DNA of 64,000 nt from positions 62,001 through 126,000 of IMG/VR virus record IMGVR_UViG_3300046820_003928, one strand, 5' to 3'. The stretch comes from a virus. The notes below the pieces were generated by a model. The model saw only the letters and a program-made list of their open reading frames with translations, had not been told where the DNA came from and did no database searches. Below are positions 15,003 to 24,188 of this stretch, piece after piece. A program made the position numbers and the translations under genes. Every line of letters begins with the position of its first letter. Positions within the stretch are counted from its first letter, which is position 1.

Positions 15003-17035
15003 TACTCTTTCTCCCCTGTCGTATTTGACACAGAGCCGATATTATCTAATGATCTAAGTATCCCTTCGACTTCAAGATCTCTTTGTTCAGTACTTCTTAT
15101 ACTTCTATCTAGAAATTTTTCAATAAAGCTATCCTTTTCGTCAATCTTTATCTTGTGTGCATTCTTGAGGGGATTGACGAGATCTTTCTTTTCTCCGTAG
15201 GGATGTGCTATTGAATCTCTTGGGTCTTTCTTGTCGGATCCAGCAAGATCATCATGGTGAGTCCTGGTCCCGATAGATCCTGTCATCTTTCTTCTTGATC
15301 TGTTGTAAATTTCTCTCTCTGCATAATCGGGTCCAACTTTTGTCTTCTCATCAAGAATCTTGCGAGGTGAAACCGGCGGAGATCTTGTGAGTCCAGCAAA
15401 AGCCTTCAAGGGCAATCCCTTTGAGGCAGCTATGCGAGACAGATCGATCTCTGGATCTCCGTCAAGCTCATCAATCTTCGGGAGTCCCCTTGGATTTCTG
15501 GTGTCTCCTGCTGTTATTGGAGTCTCTCCGCCGCCGGGACCAAGGTCAATACTTGAGGTCTCAGGGCCTGTCTCAGCGGACTCACCAGGAGATCTTCCTG
15601 GAGCACCTTCAGCTCCTTCCTCATCAGTCCCAGGTAGCTTAACAGCTTCGAGCTGGAGTGACTGCTCCTTGTCCTGCACAAGACCCTTGTCAATCGCATC
15701 AATCTCTTCGTCTGGCATCATAAAGATGTTCTTCTTGATCCACTTTAGATCGACAAGATTCTCAACGTTCTTTGCTGCCTGTGCAATGGTAAACTTTGTA
15801 TTGTAAAGCTCCAGCTTCTGTTGTTGTGCAATTGTTGAAGGATTTGTGAGCTTGAGCTCAAAATCAAGAAGATCGTGTCCGTCAAAACCGTTGCAATAAA
15901 GATGAACAATTGCAAGCTTGTTTAGCTCAGAAATGATAGTGCGCTGAATTCTGTTGATTGATCGAGAAAATCTAATGTCTTCCTGCGACAGTGTTGCTTT
16001 GGCGCCGAGACCCTCATCGTATCCAAGGTATGCCTTGGGAATCTTGAGAGCAGAAAACAGCTTCTTTTGGATGTACTGGACGTCTTCAATTGCTGCAGCG
16101 TTGGTTCCGCCTCCTAGATTTTCAACCTTTGTCCCAGTTTGTCCGCCTCGAACGGGAATAAAATAATCCTCATCGACGCTCATTGGATTATATCTGAGAT
16201 CAACTCGACCAGAAGTTCTATCGATAACCTGGTTTTTCTTAAGAGTAGCCTGTGCCTGCTCCATGTAGTTTGGAATTTCCTCAGGAGGAACGTTTCCTAC
16301 GTCAACATAGAAGACTCTTCTATCTGGTGATCTAACAATTCGATAGACAAGCATCGAATCTTCAATGAGAATAAGCTGTCTCCAGATTCTTCTAGCAGCC
16401 TCAAGAACAGAAGTTCCATAAGGTAAAAATGCATCATTTCCAAGAAGTCTAAAATGCGAAACTTGCCAATTCTGGAGAAGTTGATTTCCCTGTGTTACCC
16501 AGCGGTATCTAACAGCAAGCGGATCATTTTTATCAAATCCTTCCTCTCTTTCGATCTCATTTACAGCAATCGGAAAGACGTTGATGACGCCATGCTCAGG
16601 AGAGACGTCATTGAAAAGGAAGAAGTCTCCATACTTGCACATGTTCCTGGCCCATGAAGTCATGTTAAAGTTGACATTCAGGGTGTCATAAAAAAGCTCG
16701 TTTAGAAGCCTCTGGATCTGTGAATTCTCAGAGTAGATGTGAAGAATATTTCCCTTGTCATCGGGAGATACTGTCTCTTCTGAGTAGATGTCGAGGGCAC
16801 TTGCAATCTCAGGAGTATATTCCATTTCTTGGAAATCAGAATATCTCGCCATTCTATCATACGCGCCGTAGGCGCTCATTGCTGTGCTATAGACGTTGCT
16901 TTGTGTCTTTCTAAATAGCTCGTATGCAGACGTGCTTGTGTCGTTCGGCTTGTACTCTCTTACTCTTCTTTTAACGACAGGGCCACTGCGAAACAGGGAT
17001 GTGAGTCGATTGAAGATGTTTTCGTTTTTTGCCAT
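15002..17035 (-). CDS. 20: Portal vertex protein, T4 gp20-like
   Basis: A 677-residue portal. The gp20 pattern is clear: YTPEIASALDIYSEETVSPD (about residues 72-91), the wing region WARNMCKYGDFFLFNDV, the stem region with EAARRIWRQLILIEDSMLVYRI then SPDRRVFYVDVGN, and the clip and crown segment IPKAYLGYDEGLGAKATLS followed by RFSRSINRIQRTI. The last 200 residues are polar and Pro/Gly-rich with a basic C-terminus, longer than in T4 gp20 (524 residues), and probably disordered. It forms the 12-subunit ring at one capsid vertex through which terminase packages DNA and to which the neck attaches. It starts 2 bases after the terminase stop; the T4 sheath and tube genes 18 and 19 are not between them. 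Confidence 0.95.
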   Translation of the reverse strand: MAKNENIFNRLTSLFRSGPVVKRRVREYKPNDTSTSAYELFRKTQSNVYSTAMSAYGAYDRMARYSDFQEMEYTPEIASALDIYSEETVSPDDKGNILHIYSENSQIQRLLNELFYDTLNVNFNMTSWARNMCKYGDFFLFNDVSPEHGVINVFPIAVNEIEREEGFDKNDPLAVRYRWVTQGNQLLQNWQVSHFRLLGNDAFLPYGTSVLEAARRIWRQLILIEDSMLVYRIVRSPDRRVFYVDVGNVPPEEIPNYMEQAQATLKKNQVIDRTSGRVDLRYNPMSVDEDYFIPVRGGQTGTKVENLGGGTNAAAIEDVQYIQKKLFSALKIPKAYLGYDEGLGAKATLSQEDIRFSRSINRIQRTIISELNKLAIVHLYCNGFDGHDLLDFELKLTNPSTIAQQQKLELYNTKFTIAQAAKNVENLVDLKWIKKNIFMMPDEEIDAIDKGLVQDKEQSLQLEAVKLPGTDEEGAEGAPGRSPGESAETGPETSSIDLGPGGGETPITAGDTRNPRGLPKIDELDGDPEIDLSRIAASKGLPLKAFAGLTRSPPVSPRKILDEKTKVGPDYAEREIYNRSRRKMTGSIGTRTHHDDLAGSDKKDPRDSIAHPYGEKKDLVNPLKNAHKIKIDEKDSFIEKFLDRSIRSTEQRDLEVEGILRSLDNIGSVSNTTGEKE

Positions 17036-17037
17036 GT

Positions 17038-18651
17038 CTATCCTTTAAAGACCCACGCAAATTCAGGCGGGATCATTCCTGGTTGATTTCTTATTCCTCC
17101 AGTCACAAGATCTCTCTTTGCCTGGACGTTCCGTATGTGTTCGTTCCTCATAATACTATTCGATGCGCCGTTAAAGTGATTAGCATTAACTGCCATTCCT
17201 GCAAGCATTGCTCTATTTATTGCACCCGAATCTCGAGAATGTTCTGCAGATGCATCATAAAGCCACGATCCAATTGCAAGAGACATCACAAGATCATCGT
17301 TCTCTCCCTTCATAGCAGAAACCCTGTTGTCCTGCCAGACGAAAGTCTTAAGTTCATCATAAAAGCGAGAAGAATAAGTTACAAGCTGCTTGTTTCTTAG
17401 TAATTCTTCAAGTTTTGTAAGAATCAATCCGCGAGTCTTGCCGCTGGTGTTGAATCCTGCTGTCTCGGTCTCTCCAGGGGGAATATAGTCTCCGATATAG
17501 ACTGCATTGCTCTTCTGGTAATACATCCTCGGATAGTTTAGATCTCTCAGCTTTATGATAGTGGCATATCCGTATGTGTTATTTTCAGGGCAGAGCAATG
17601 CTTTGTTGTATAGCATCCCAAATTCATATAACAGGTCACCAAATCTATCTGGTGCAATTTTTCCACGGTATTCTGCAACTACGTCTCCGACTCCGAGATC
17701 TATCACGTGGAAAGTGGAATAGTCCTTTCCGTCACCGCGTGCAACATCAGCTGAAATTAGATACTTTGATTCTGCTAGTGGGTATCTCCAGATCCAGACG
17801 TTTCTATCGAGTCCCTTTCTATCAATCGGTGTCTTGATATTCGCATACACCCACTTTAGCTCGTCATCTCCGAGAAAAGTCTCTCCTGATGATGCGAAAT
17901 CGCATAAAAGCTCTTGTGCAACTTGACGAGAAGACATATTTCTTGTCTCCTTGTCAAACCACGATTGATCTCTTTCTGGGTGAACGTCCCAGTTAAGCTT
18001 GATGGGATTGAATTCATTGACCCCTGATTCAGCTTCTTTGTAGAGCTTATAGTACTGTCCTCCGACACCGTTCGGAGTTGACAAAATAATTGCCCTGCCA
18101 CCGGTTGACAAAGTAGGATAAAGACCTGTCCATAGCTCGTCAAAGTTTCTAACGAAGGCAGCCTCATCTACAATTAGCAGAGAGAGTGACTCAGATCGAC
18201 CAGCATCATCAGAAGTCGGAACTGCCTTAATAGAAGATCCGTGACTAAACTCTACAAATTGCTTGTTATCAGCCACAACCTGCGGAAGAACTAGCCAGGG
18301 CGGAAGATTTCTGAGGATTGTCTTTGTTTTCTTGATGAAGTTCTGTGCAACCTGCAGCTTTGTTGCAATAATAAGGATGTTTTTATCTTTTTGAAAGAGT
18401 GCCAGCCATACTGCGTATGCTGCAGTAAGTGTTGAAAGACCAAGCTGTCGACTTTTTACAACAATATTAAATCGATGATCTATGAAGTCTTTGACACAGT
18501 CATCCTGGAAGGGGTATGTCTTAAATGACAGAAGTCCCTTGGTTGGATGCTGGATCTTGACATAAGTGTTAAAGAAATAAACTGGATCCTTTCCACATCT
18601 GATTATCTCTTGGACCTGCTTTGTCTTGTTTGGTGCAGGTGATGTCGCCAT
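17038..18651 (-). CDS. 17: Terminase large subunit, T4 gp17-like
   Basis: A 537-residue packaging motor and nuclease. The ATPase domain has a Walker A-like loop KSRQLGLST (66-74), Walker B LLIVDEAAF (158-166) and coupling motif STPNG (191-195). The RNase H-like nuclease domain has ISADVARGDGKDYS (D302), CPENNTYGYA (E356) and a third acidic cluster in KGENDDLVMSLAIGSW near residue 475. All catalytic positions are present, and length is somewhat below T4 gp17 (610). It docks on the portal, pumps DNA with ATP and cuts the concatemer. It begins one base before the upstream stop and is followed at once by the portal gene. Confidence 0.96.
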   Translation of the reverse strand: MATSPAPNKTKQVQEIIRCGKDPVYFFNTYVKIQHPTKGLLSFKTYPFQDDCVKDFIDHRFNIVVKSRQLGLSTLTAAYAVWLALFQKDKNILIIATKLQVAQNFIKKTKTILRNLPPWLVLPQVVADNKQFVEFSHGSSIKAVPTSDDAGRSESLSLLIVDEAAFVRNFDELWTGLYPTLSTGGRAIILSTPNGVGGQYYKLYKEAESGVNEFNPIKLNWDVHPERDQSWFDKETRNMSSRQVAQELLCDFASSGETFLGDDELKWVYANIKTPIDRKGLDRNVWIWRYPLAESKYLISADVARGDGKDYSTFHVIDLGVGDVVAEYRGKIAPDRFGDLLYEFGMLYNKALLCPENNTYGYATIIKLRDLNYPRMYYQKSNAVYIGDYIPPGETETAGFNTSGKTRGLILTKLEELLRNKQLVTYSSRFYDELKTFVWQDNRVSAMKGENDDLVMSLAIGSWLYDASAEHSRDSGAINRAMLAGMAVNANHFNGASNSIMRNEHIRNVQAKRDLVTGGIRNQPGMIPPEFAWVFKG

Positions 18652-19035
18652 TTAATCACCGATTTTGTATGTCGTCTTTCTCCGATAATAAACAGTGCGC
18701 TTTGGATTGTAAGGGGACATTGAAATCATCTCAACGGAGTCATCAGATACAACCTCTTTTAGCTTTAGAGCGCTTCCTGATGCCGCCTTGTATGCCTTCT
18801 CAATTTCCTTCACTCTGTCCTTGATCTTTACGACAGACTCTTCTGCTTGAGCTCTTAGCTGGTCTCTTGGGTTTATTCCCATTACGACATTTGCTATCGT
18901 CGTGTACGTAAAGACAATGACATCTCCCTGCATTGTGCTTTTTATGGAGTGTGTCGGGGATGCAACAGTTGAGCTAGCACCCCAGGTGTCATTTAGAATC
19001 TGTCCAAGAATATTGACCTCTTGTGTGCTAAGCAT
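18652..19035 (-). CDS. Small protein upstream of terminase, candidate small terminase subunit
   Basis: A 127-residue protein. Residues 1-60 are mixed (STQEVNILGQILNDTWGAS). Residues 62-95 form a charged coiled-coil helix (RAQAEESVVKIKDRVKEIE). The C-terminus is basic (NPKRTVYYRRKTTYKI). AGAGG precedes the ATG, which overlaps the upstream gene by 8 bases. The stop is adjacent to the large terminase start. In T4 the small subunit gp16 is a coiled-coil protein encoded just before gp17, so position and shape agree. I see no sequence motif that proves it, and a baseplate or tail-completion protein remains possible. Confidence 0.55.
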   Translation of the reverse strand: MLSTQEVNILGQILNDTWGASSTVASPTHSIKSTMQGDVIVFTYTTIANVVMGINPRDQLRAQAEESVVKIKDRVKEIEKAYKAASGSALKLKEVVSDDSVEMISMSPYNPKRTVYYRRKTTYKIGD

Positions 19036-19246
19036 TGTAACCTCTTTGTCGACGAATTAGTTGCATTCTACTGTTGATATACATATCTATCTGCTCACGT
19101 GATGGCCTCCACCCGGATAGCCACTCGGATTGGCGTGCCTCAACAAGCGTCATAGCACATTCTTGACACATCTCAAATTTCTCAAAATACATCCAGTCCC
19201 TGTTTGCATCATGTGGAAATTCACATGTACCACAGAAAAATGGCAT
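19028..19246 (-). CDS. Small zinc-ribbon protein
   Basis: A 72-residue protein from ATG 19246, with CGTC (residues 5-8) and CQEC (27-30) as two likely zinc-binding knuckles, then a basic helical tail (RQSEWLSGWRPSREQIDMYI). Earlier in-frame ATGs (19276, 19330) would overlap the end of the Mre11-Rad50 fusion gene. The start at 19246, next to that gene's stop, gives a compact zinc ribbon, but no site has a good Shine-Dalgarno. It lies between the recombination gene and the terminase pair. It may bind nucleic acid or regulate transcription; nothing more specific can be supported. Confidence 0.6.
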   Translation of the reverse strand: MPFFCGTCEFPHDANRDWMYFEKFEMCQECAMTLVEARQSEWLSGWRPSREQIDMYINSRMQLIRRQRGYNA

Positions 19247-19250
19247 CGAA

Positions 19251-22200
19251 TCAACATGAGACTTTTGCGAATCCATCTTCCCATCCAATGTCGACAACAT
19301 TATCAACAATATCCTTGATTGCATCAACATGTGAAATAATAAGAATGTTTTTGAAATAAGTTTTTAGATTAGTTAGAAGTCTAGCACAGGCTTCGAGATT
19401 GCTGTCGTCGAGTGCACCAAATCCCTCGTCGATTATGAACATGCTTGACTTAGGAAGAGAAGAAATATTGGTAAGTGCGACACGGATCGCTATCGAAGCA
19501 ATCATTTTCTCCATACCAGATCCAAGCTCAATAAGGCGCTTGTTATCACCATAGTTCAAATAGATCTCAACAGAATTTGAATCATCACAGTCTATTTCAA
19601 CTGTGAATCCTGCGATCCCATCAAGAATCTCTCCGATCTCCTGATTGATCTTGGGAAGTGCATGTGAAATAATCTCTTGGGGCACACCTTTCTTAGAAAA
19701 TGCAAGCTCGAGAGTCTCTAGAATCCTAAGTGCCCTGATAGATGAGTTAATTTCACTGATCTGGTTCTTAATGTGTCGGATCTTTTCAGTTTGAATTCCT
19801 ATCTCTGTTGCAATCTTGATAAGTCTAGATTCGCAGTCCTTTAGGTCTCTTTCAAGGTCTGAGATTAGTTTCTCATCTGATTCATTGGTATCTCTGGTAA
19901 GCTCAGAAATTTCAATGATTCGCCTGTTGATTGTAGAAAGATTAGTCTCTCGAGAAGCTATTCTTTCGTTTAGAATTTCCTCTTTGGAATGTTTTGCCTT
20001 AAGATCAGACTCAAGCTCCCTGGATAGATCTTTTATTTTCTTAGCTTTTTCAAGGGCAGCAACAGGATTGTCTCTCTCAAGTGCTGACGCCCGATTTTTA
20101 AGGATGTCGATGGCACGCTGCTTCATAGTAACCTGCGATTCAGCTACAGGAAGCTTCTCCTTGTTAGCGTGTGACTGACAGATGAACTGGCAGGTCGGGT
20201 ACTGACCCATACATGGTACAACGTCTAGAAGTTCAACAGACTTAAGGAGAGTGTCTCTTTCACGCTGTCTTGAATTGAGATCTTTCTCTTCAGAAATAAT
20301 TTGCTTTCTAATGTCAGTCTGATCTACAGCCATCTTCTCGAGATCTGAGAAGTTAATGCCTTCGAGTGCAGACTGGGCTCGCGTCGACTTGTCCTTGATT
20401 GATTCAATCTTTTCTTCTAGAGAAGACTTTTCCTGTCTAATCTTCTCAAGTTCAGACTCGATGGATGCTTTTTCACTTTCGAGACGAGACAGCTCCCTTC
20501 TGTTCTTTATTTGATCATGTGGGACTTTGCTTGTGGCGTCATTTATCTTGTCACGCAGAGATCCGATCTTTGTCTGGGTCTCTTCTTTTTCCTGCTCAAG
20601 ATTTTCAATCTTGTCCTCGCAGATCTTAATTTGCTCATTGCATTCAATTTCAGATCCGGCAAGTTTTAGCTTCGTCTTGTAAGGAGCAATGTCTGACTTT
20701 ACCTTGTTGTTAAGATCTTCAAAATAATCAATGTCAAGAAATCTTGTTAGCATTTGCTTTCTTGCTGTAGACTTCTCATTGATGAAGAGATTCATGTTTC
20801 CCTGGGGAGAGAGACATGTGTAGAAAAAGTCATCTGATGTCCCAATTAGGCGACGCAAGACCTTTTCTGTCTCTCTTCTCTGTTCATCGTTTAGGTCTAC
20901 ATGCTCAGCAAGTCCGTTCTCAACCTTTGAAACAGAAAGAGTTGTGCTTGCCCAGACTTCTGACTTTTTAGGGTAGTTCTTGACTGTCTCTCTGGTGATC
21001 TCGTATTCATCAGAAGAAACTGACAGATTAATCTTTGTTTTGCAAAATTCCTTTTTTGAATTTATCACGTGAAGATTTTTCATACTTCCACGATCCGTGG
21101 TATTGAAAAGTCCGTATGTAATAGATCCAATAATAGAAGACTTGCCAGATCGATTCTTTCCAAAGATGCCTGTTATTCCAGGAAGCTTTCTAAAATCGAT
21201 GCTGTTGCTATCGCCATAGGCAAACAGATTGTCAAAATCAATCTTATTAAGATCCCACTTAACATTTCTTACTTCATCTTCAGCACCTTGTCTTGACTTT
21301 AGATAAAAGTCTAGCTTCTGAAGTGTTTCAGATTCTATCTCGCTGGGAAGCTCTCTTCTTTTTATGAAATCCACAAGAGACTGTTTGACATCAATTGTAG
21401 AAATTTCTTGAACTCTTTCGGGCGTCGAAATAACCGAATCAGCGAGAGTTTTGTATGTTATCTCAACAGGAGAGCATGACGATTCTACAAGATTGCAAAT
21501 CTCTCTTACTTTAATCGCATCCCGTGTTTTAATGTCAAATCTTACTCTTGCCTGGCCGGGGATTGACTTGACAATTTGCTCTGGATGATGAACGTCATCA
21601 ATCTCAACAGTTAAAAACGGGTGTACGTTTTTAACAGAATGAAATTCAACATCAAAATCATTCTTTGATCTGATATCCCAGACAAGAAATCCCTTTCGGT
21701 TTTCTTCAGAATAATTTTGCTGGATAGTTGATCCCGGGTAAGCGATAGTTCTTTGCTTGTTTAGAAACTGTCGCTTGTGAATGTCACCAAGCAGAGAAAA
21801 ATCAAATCTTTCAAAGAAGCTTAAATTTGTCTCTCCCTCTAGCTCGTAGTCTGTATCAGAAACAGCGCCCTTCACAGATCCGTGATAAAGCGCAATATTC
21901 ACCTTACTAGGGTCGATTTTTACATCTTCCCAAGGCTCTCTGTCAAACAGGGAAAAGACATGAAAAAGAACATCAGGATCGAGCGTCTCGTAGGTTCCTG
22001 ACTTCTTCATAAGTCTAATTCTTGGATTGTTTAGCGTGGATATGATCGGAGAGATTGCATCTTGCCGATTCTTGTTCATGATTAGTCCATCATGATTGCC
22101 AAGAATGACATCAACAGGTGCAATCTTTGCAAGAGATTCAAACCACCAGCTTAGAATGTCAATAAGCTCTGGAGTAATTCCCTGTGTCTTAGAATGGACA

Positions 22201-22334
22201 ATGTCACCGCCGATATAAATCAGATCGGGGTTTATTTCTCGAAGTGAGTTAAATGCATCTTCGAAAGCGATCTTGTATTCACTGTGCCTAGCAAGGCCAC
22301 GAAAATGAATGTCGGCAAAGTGCGCAATTTTCAT
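19251..22334 (-). CDS. Mre11-Rad50 (T4 gp47-gp46, SbcD-SbcC) fusion protein
   Basis: A single 1027-residue chain carries both subunits of the recombination nuclease. Residues 1-360 are the Mre11/SbcD phosphoesterase: ADIHFRG (D8, H10), GGD (D44), GNHD (N80-D82), YHGS (H151) and GDIH (183-186). Residues 365-1027 are the Rad50/SbcC ATPase: Walker A GKNRSGKSS (392-400), two long coiled coils around a cysteine apex (CMGQYPTC, then CQFIC), signature ELGSGMEKM, and Walker B MFIIDEGFGALDD. In T4 the two proteins are separate (339 and 560 residues). Together they resect DNA ends for recombination-dependent replication. The join near 355-375 has no stop or low-quality look. It lies between the small Cys protein and the terminase group. 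Confidence 0.93.
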   Translation of the reverse strand: MKIAHFADIHFRGLARHSEYKIAFEDAFNSLREINPDLIYIGGDIVHSKTQGITPELIDILSWWFESLAKIAPVDVILGNHDGLIMNKNRQDAISPIISTLNNPRIRLMKKSGTYETLDPDVLFHVFSLFDREPWEDVKIDPSKVNIALYHGSVKGAVSDTDYELEGETNLSFFERFDFSLLGDIHKRQFLNKQRTIAYPGSTIQQNYSEENRKGFLVWDIRSKNDFDVEFHSVKNVHPFLTVEIDDVHHPEQIVKSIPGQARVRFDIKTRDAIKVREICNLVESSCSPVEITYKTLADSVISTPERVQEISTIDVKQSLVDFIKRRELPSEIESETLQKLDFYLKSRQGAEDEVRNVKWDLNKIDFDNLFAYGDSNSIDFRKLPGITGIFGKNRSGKSSIIGSITYGLFNTTDRGSMKNLHVINSKKEFCKTKINLSVSSDEYEITRETVKNYPKKSEVWASTTLSVSKVENGLAEHVDLNDEQRRETEKVLRRLIGTSDDFFYTCLSPQGNMNLFINEKSTARKQMLTRFLDIDYFEDLNNKVKSDIAPYKTKLKLAGSEIECNEQIKICEDKIENLEQEKEETQTKIGSLRDKINDATSKVPHDQIKNRRELSRLESEKASIESELEKIRQEKSSLEEKIESIKDKSTRAQSALEGINFSDLEKMAVDQTDIRKQIISEEKDLNSRQRERDTLLKSVELLDVVPCMGQYPTCQFICQSHANKEKLPVAESQVTMKQRAIDILKNRASALERDNPVAALEKAKKIKDLSRELESDLKAKHSKEEILNERIASRETNLSTINRRIIEISELTRDTNESDEKLISDLERDLKDCESRLIKIATEIGIQTEKIRHIKNQISEINSSIRALRILETLELAFSKKGVPQEIISHALPKINQEIGEILDGIAGFTVEIDCDDSNSVEIYLNYGDNKRLIELGSGMEKMIASIAIRVALTNISSLPKSSMFIIDEGFGALDDSNLEACARLLTNLKTYFKNILIISHVDAIKDIVDNVVDIGWEDGFAKVSC

Positions 22335-22365
22335 AGATCAACTATACGTGTGAATTTACTAGAAT

Positions 22366-22653
22366 TCAATTTCTAAGCTTCTTTATTACCCGTGCCATCT
22401 CAACGATTTTTTCGTCAAGTTCAGGAATTCCAGTCTCATCTCCGCTCATTCCGTCATAGAGATCAATTGCCGCTCTAATGAGAGAGAAAAGTGCGTATCT
22501 TGTTGTGACAAAATCGTCGTCACATTTGCATGATCCTGAGCAGCCGCAGCCATCTGTAGCTGGCGGATCATCGATGTCTCCGGGTAGGTCCTTCCTTCGA
22601 TAGATTGCATCATCAGATAGGATCTTTCTTATTATTTCTCTTATGTTCTGCAT
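22366..22653 (-). CDS. Small Cys-rich protein after primase
   Basis: A 95-residue protein from ATG 22653. An in-frame GTG at 22683 would overlap the primase end by 17 bases and add ten residues. Two helical segments flank a cysteine cluster (DGCGCSGSCKCDDD, about residues 34-47), with four to five Cys that could bind metal or an iron-sulfur centre. The C-terminal half is an amphipathic helix pair (YALFSLIRAAIDLYDGM). It lies between primase and the recombination nuclease and ends 32 bases before that gene. I do not recognise a family. Confidence 0.6.
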   Translation of the reverse strand: MQNIREIIRKILSDDAIYRRKDLPGDIDDPPATDGCGCSGSCKCDDDFVTTRYALFSLIRAAIDLYDGMSGDETGIPELDEKIVEMARVIKKLRN

Positions 22654-22666
22654 GATGATATAACTA

Positions 22667-23632
22667 TCACAGAATTGAGCCACTTCTAATTGAATGAATG
22701 CGAGAAAGAAGGGAAGTCCTAGCAGACCAATCTGTTATTCTCGCTACAGATTCCTCGATCTCATCCCGACTCATGCTTCCTAGGTCTTTTTGATCAGGAA
22801 TATTCATAAACTGAACCTTGCATCCGTATTCTACAAGAGAGTCAGCAATTTTTTTTGCCTTGTCTTGTGCATCATGATCAAGTGCCATTATAACGTGTGA
22901 TTCATTGAGGACAAGTTTTCTGAAAATTAGGCTTGTAGGTAACAGAGAGGATCCAAGAATAACAGCACTATTTCTGTTCAGGCTGATTTGGTCAAAAACA
23001 CCTTCAACAAGGAATATTGGTTCATCCCAGTTTATGTCACATTCATTAAAAATAATTGAAGTCTTATCGACCTTTGAATTAATGTACCTGTATCTTGACT
23101 GATCGTCGATACTTCTAGAGACAAAGTAGTTTTCGTCTCCCTGATCATCGAGAGAGATAAAAAAGATTCGTCTGGGGTCTCTTCCAGTGGGTGTCATTCC
23201 AATTCGATATCGATACATTTCTGGTTCATTGACACCACGAGAAGACAGATAAGATATTGCTGCCCTTACGTTTGGAGATCTCGATCCAAGTAGATTTACG
23301 ATAGGAACAAAACCCTCTGGATACTCAAAGACAATCTCTTCTTCTTTTTCAGCAATATCTTTGATAATGTGCTGGTTGAGAAACTTTTCTCGATAAAGGT
23401 TGACAAGCTCTCGAGATTTTGATTTTCTTAAAATCGGAACAAGAGTCTTGCCTTTTTCATTGCAAACCCAGCAGTGAAAGCTCCAAGTGCTCAAAGAGAT
23501 TGAAAGCTTTTTCTTTTTTGCGTCTTTGCAGAGTGGGCAAGAAACAGCAATATCCTCTCCGCTTCGAGAGACTATTCCCTTTCCAAAGGTTCTCTCGATG
23601 AAAGATACTTTCTCAGTTATTGTTGGTTGCAC
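22667..23632 (-). CDS. DNA primase, CHC2-type zinc finger plus TOPRIM (gp61-like)
   Basis: A 321-residue primase from GTG 23632; TTG 23683 is an alternative adding 17 residues inside the resolvase gene, and neither has a clear ribosome site. The zinc-binding domain has CPLC (C32, C35) and FHCWVC (C54, C57). The TOPRIM domain has FLVEGVFD (E210) and MALDHDAQDKAK (D252, D254), the metal-binding acidic residues for nucleotide addition. Spacing and size fit T4 gp61 (342 residues) rather than full bacterial DnaG, with no separate helicase-binding domain visible. It makes RNA primers for lagging-strand synthesis, presumably with a gp41-like helicase encoded elsewhere. It is grouped with the resolvase and the recombination nuclease. 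Confidence 0.88.
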   Translation of the reverse strand: MQPTITEKVSFIERTFGKGIVSRSGEDIAVSCPLCKDAKKKKLSISLSTWSFHCWVCNEKGKTLVPILRKSKSRELVNLYREKFLNQHIIKDIAEKEEEIVFEYPEGFVPIVNLLGSRSPNVRAAISYLSSRGVNEPEMYRYRIGMTPTGRDPRRIFFISLDDQGDENYFVSRSIDDQSRYRYINSKVDKTSIIFNECDINWDEPIFLVEGVFDQISLNRNSAVILGSSLLPTSLIFRKLVLNESHVIMALDHDAQDKAKKIADSLVEYGCKVQFMNIPDQKDLGSMSRDEIEESVARITDWSARTSLLSRIHSIRSGSIL

Positions 23633-23654
23633 ATATAAGATTCTATGTGAAGAC

Positions 23655-24188
23655 CTACTCTTTACAACCCATCGATCCCGCAAGGGCTATAACATAGGCA
23701 TCTGCCATATCATAGGCGATCTCTTTGATCTCACCAGATTTCTTCAAAGGCCAGTCAATGCTTACTTGACTTGACACCCACTCAAAGACTTTCTGCTTTG
23801 TATTTTTTGTTTTGTCTTTGTGATCAATTTTGATCTTTAGGTGGTTTCTTGCGTTTGTTACATTGAGAGACACTGGATCAACTTGAAAAACCTGGTATGA
23901 GACATAGCTGCAAGCTCCGTTGAATCTTGCAAGCGTATTGATAGTGTGTGCAGAAGAGAGGCCCCTTCTAAATGAACTCAAGTTCTGCTCGATGAAGACT
24001 CTATCGACATTGAAGTCTTTCTTGATGACTTGTAATCGCTCTTTCACAAACTCACACTTTTCTGAAAATGATGTGTGCTTGGTTAGAACGATAGGCTCTA
24101 TGTGGACAATTTTCCCAGAAGAATCAAGGCAACAAACACCTGTGCAAGATGTTGAAATGTCAAGTCCCATCACAACGCTAGAAGTCAT
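23655..24188 (-). CDS. RuvC-like Holliday junction resolvase
   Basis: A 177-residue RNase H-fold nuclease. The acidic residues expected of RuvC are present in order: VMGLDIST (D9), VFIEQN (E, about residue 66) and AYDMADAYVIAL (two Asp near the C-terminus). Lys-rich stretches (HLKIKIDHKDKTKNTKQK) fit junction binding. T4 uses the unrelated gp49 endonuclease VII, so this phage resolves branched DNA with a RuvC-type enzyme. Such enzymes are common in other large phages. The start overlaps the end of the upstream LamG tail gene by 11 bases, which ties a replication gene to a tail transcript. Confidence 0.85.
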   Translation of the reverse strand: MTSSVVMGLDISTSCTGVCCLDSSGKIVHIEPIVLTKHTSFSEKCEFVKERLQVIKKDFNVDRVFIEQNLSSFRRGLSSAHTINTLARFNGACSYVSYQVFQVDPVSLNVTNARNHLKIKIDHKDKTKNTKQKVFEWVSSQVSIDWPLKKSGEIKEIAYDMADAYVIALAGSMGCKE

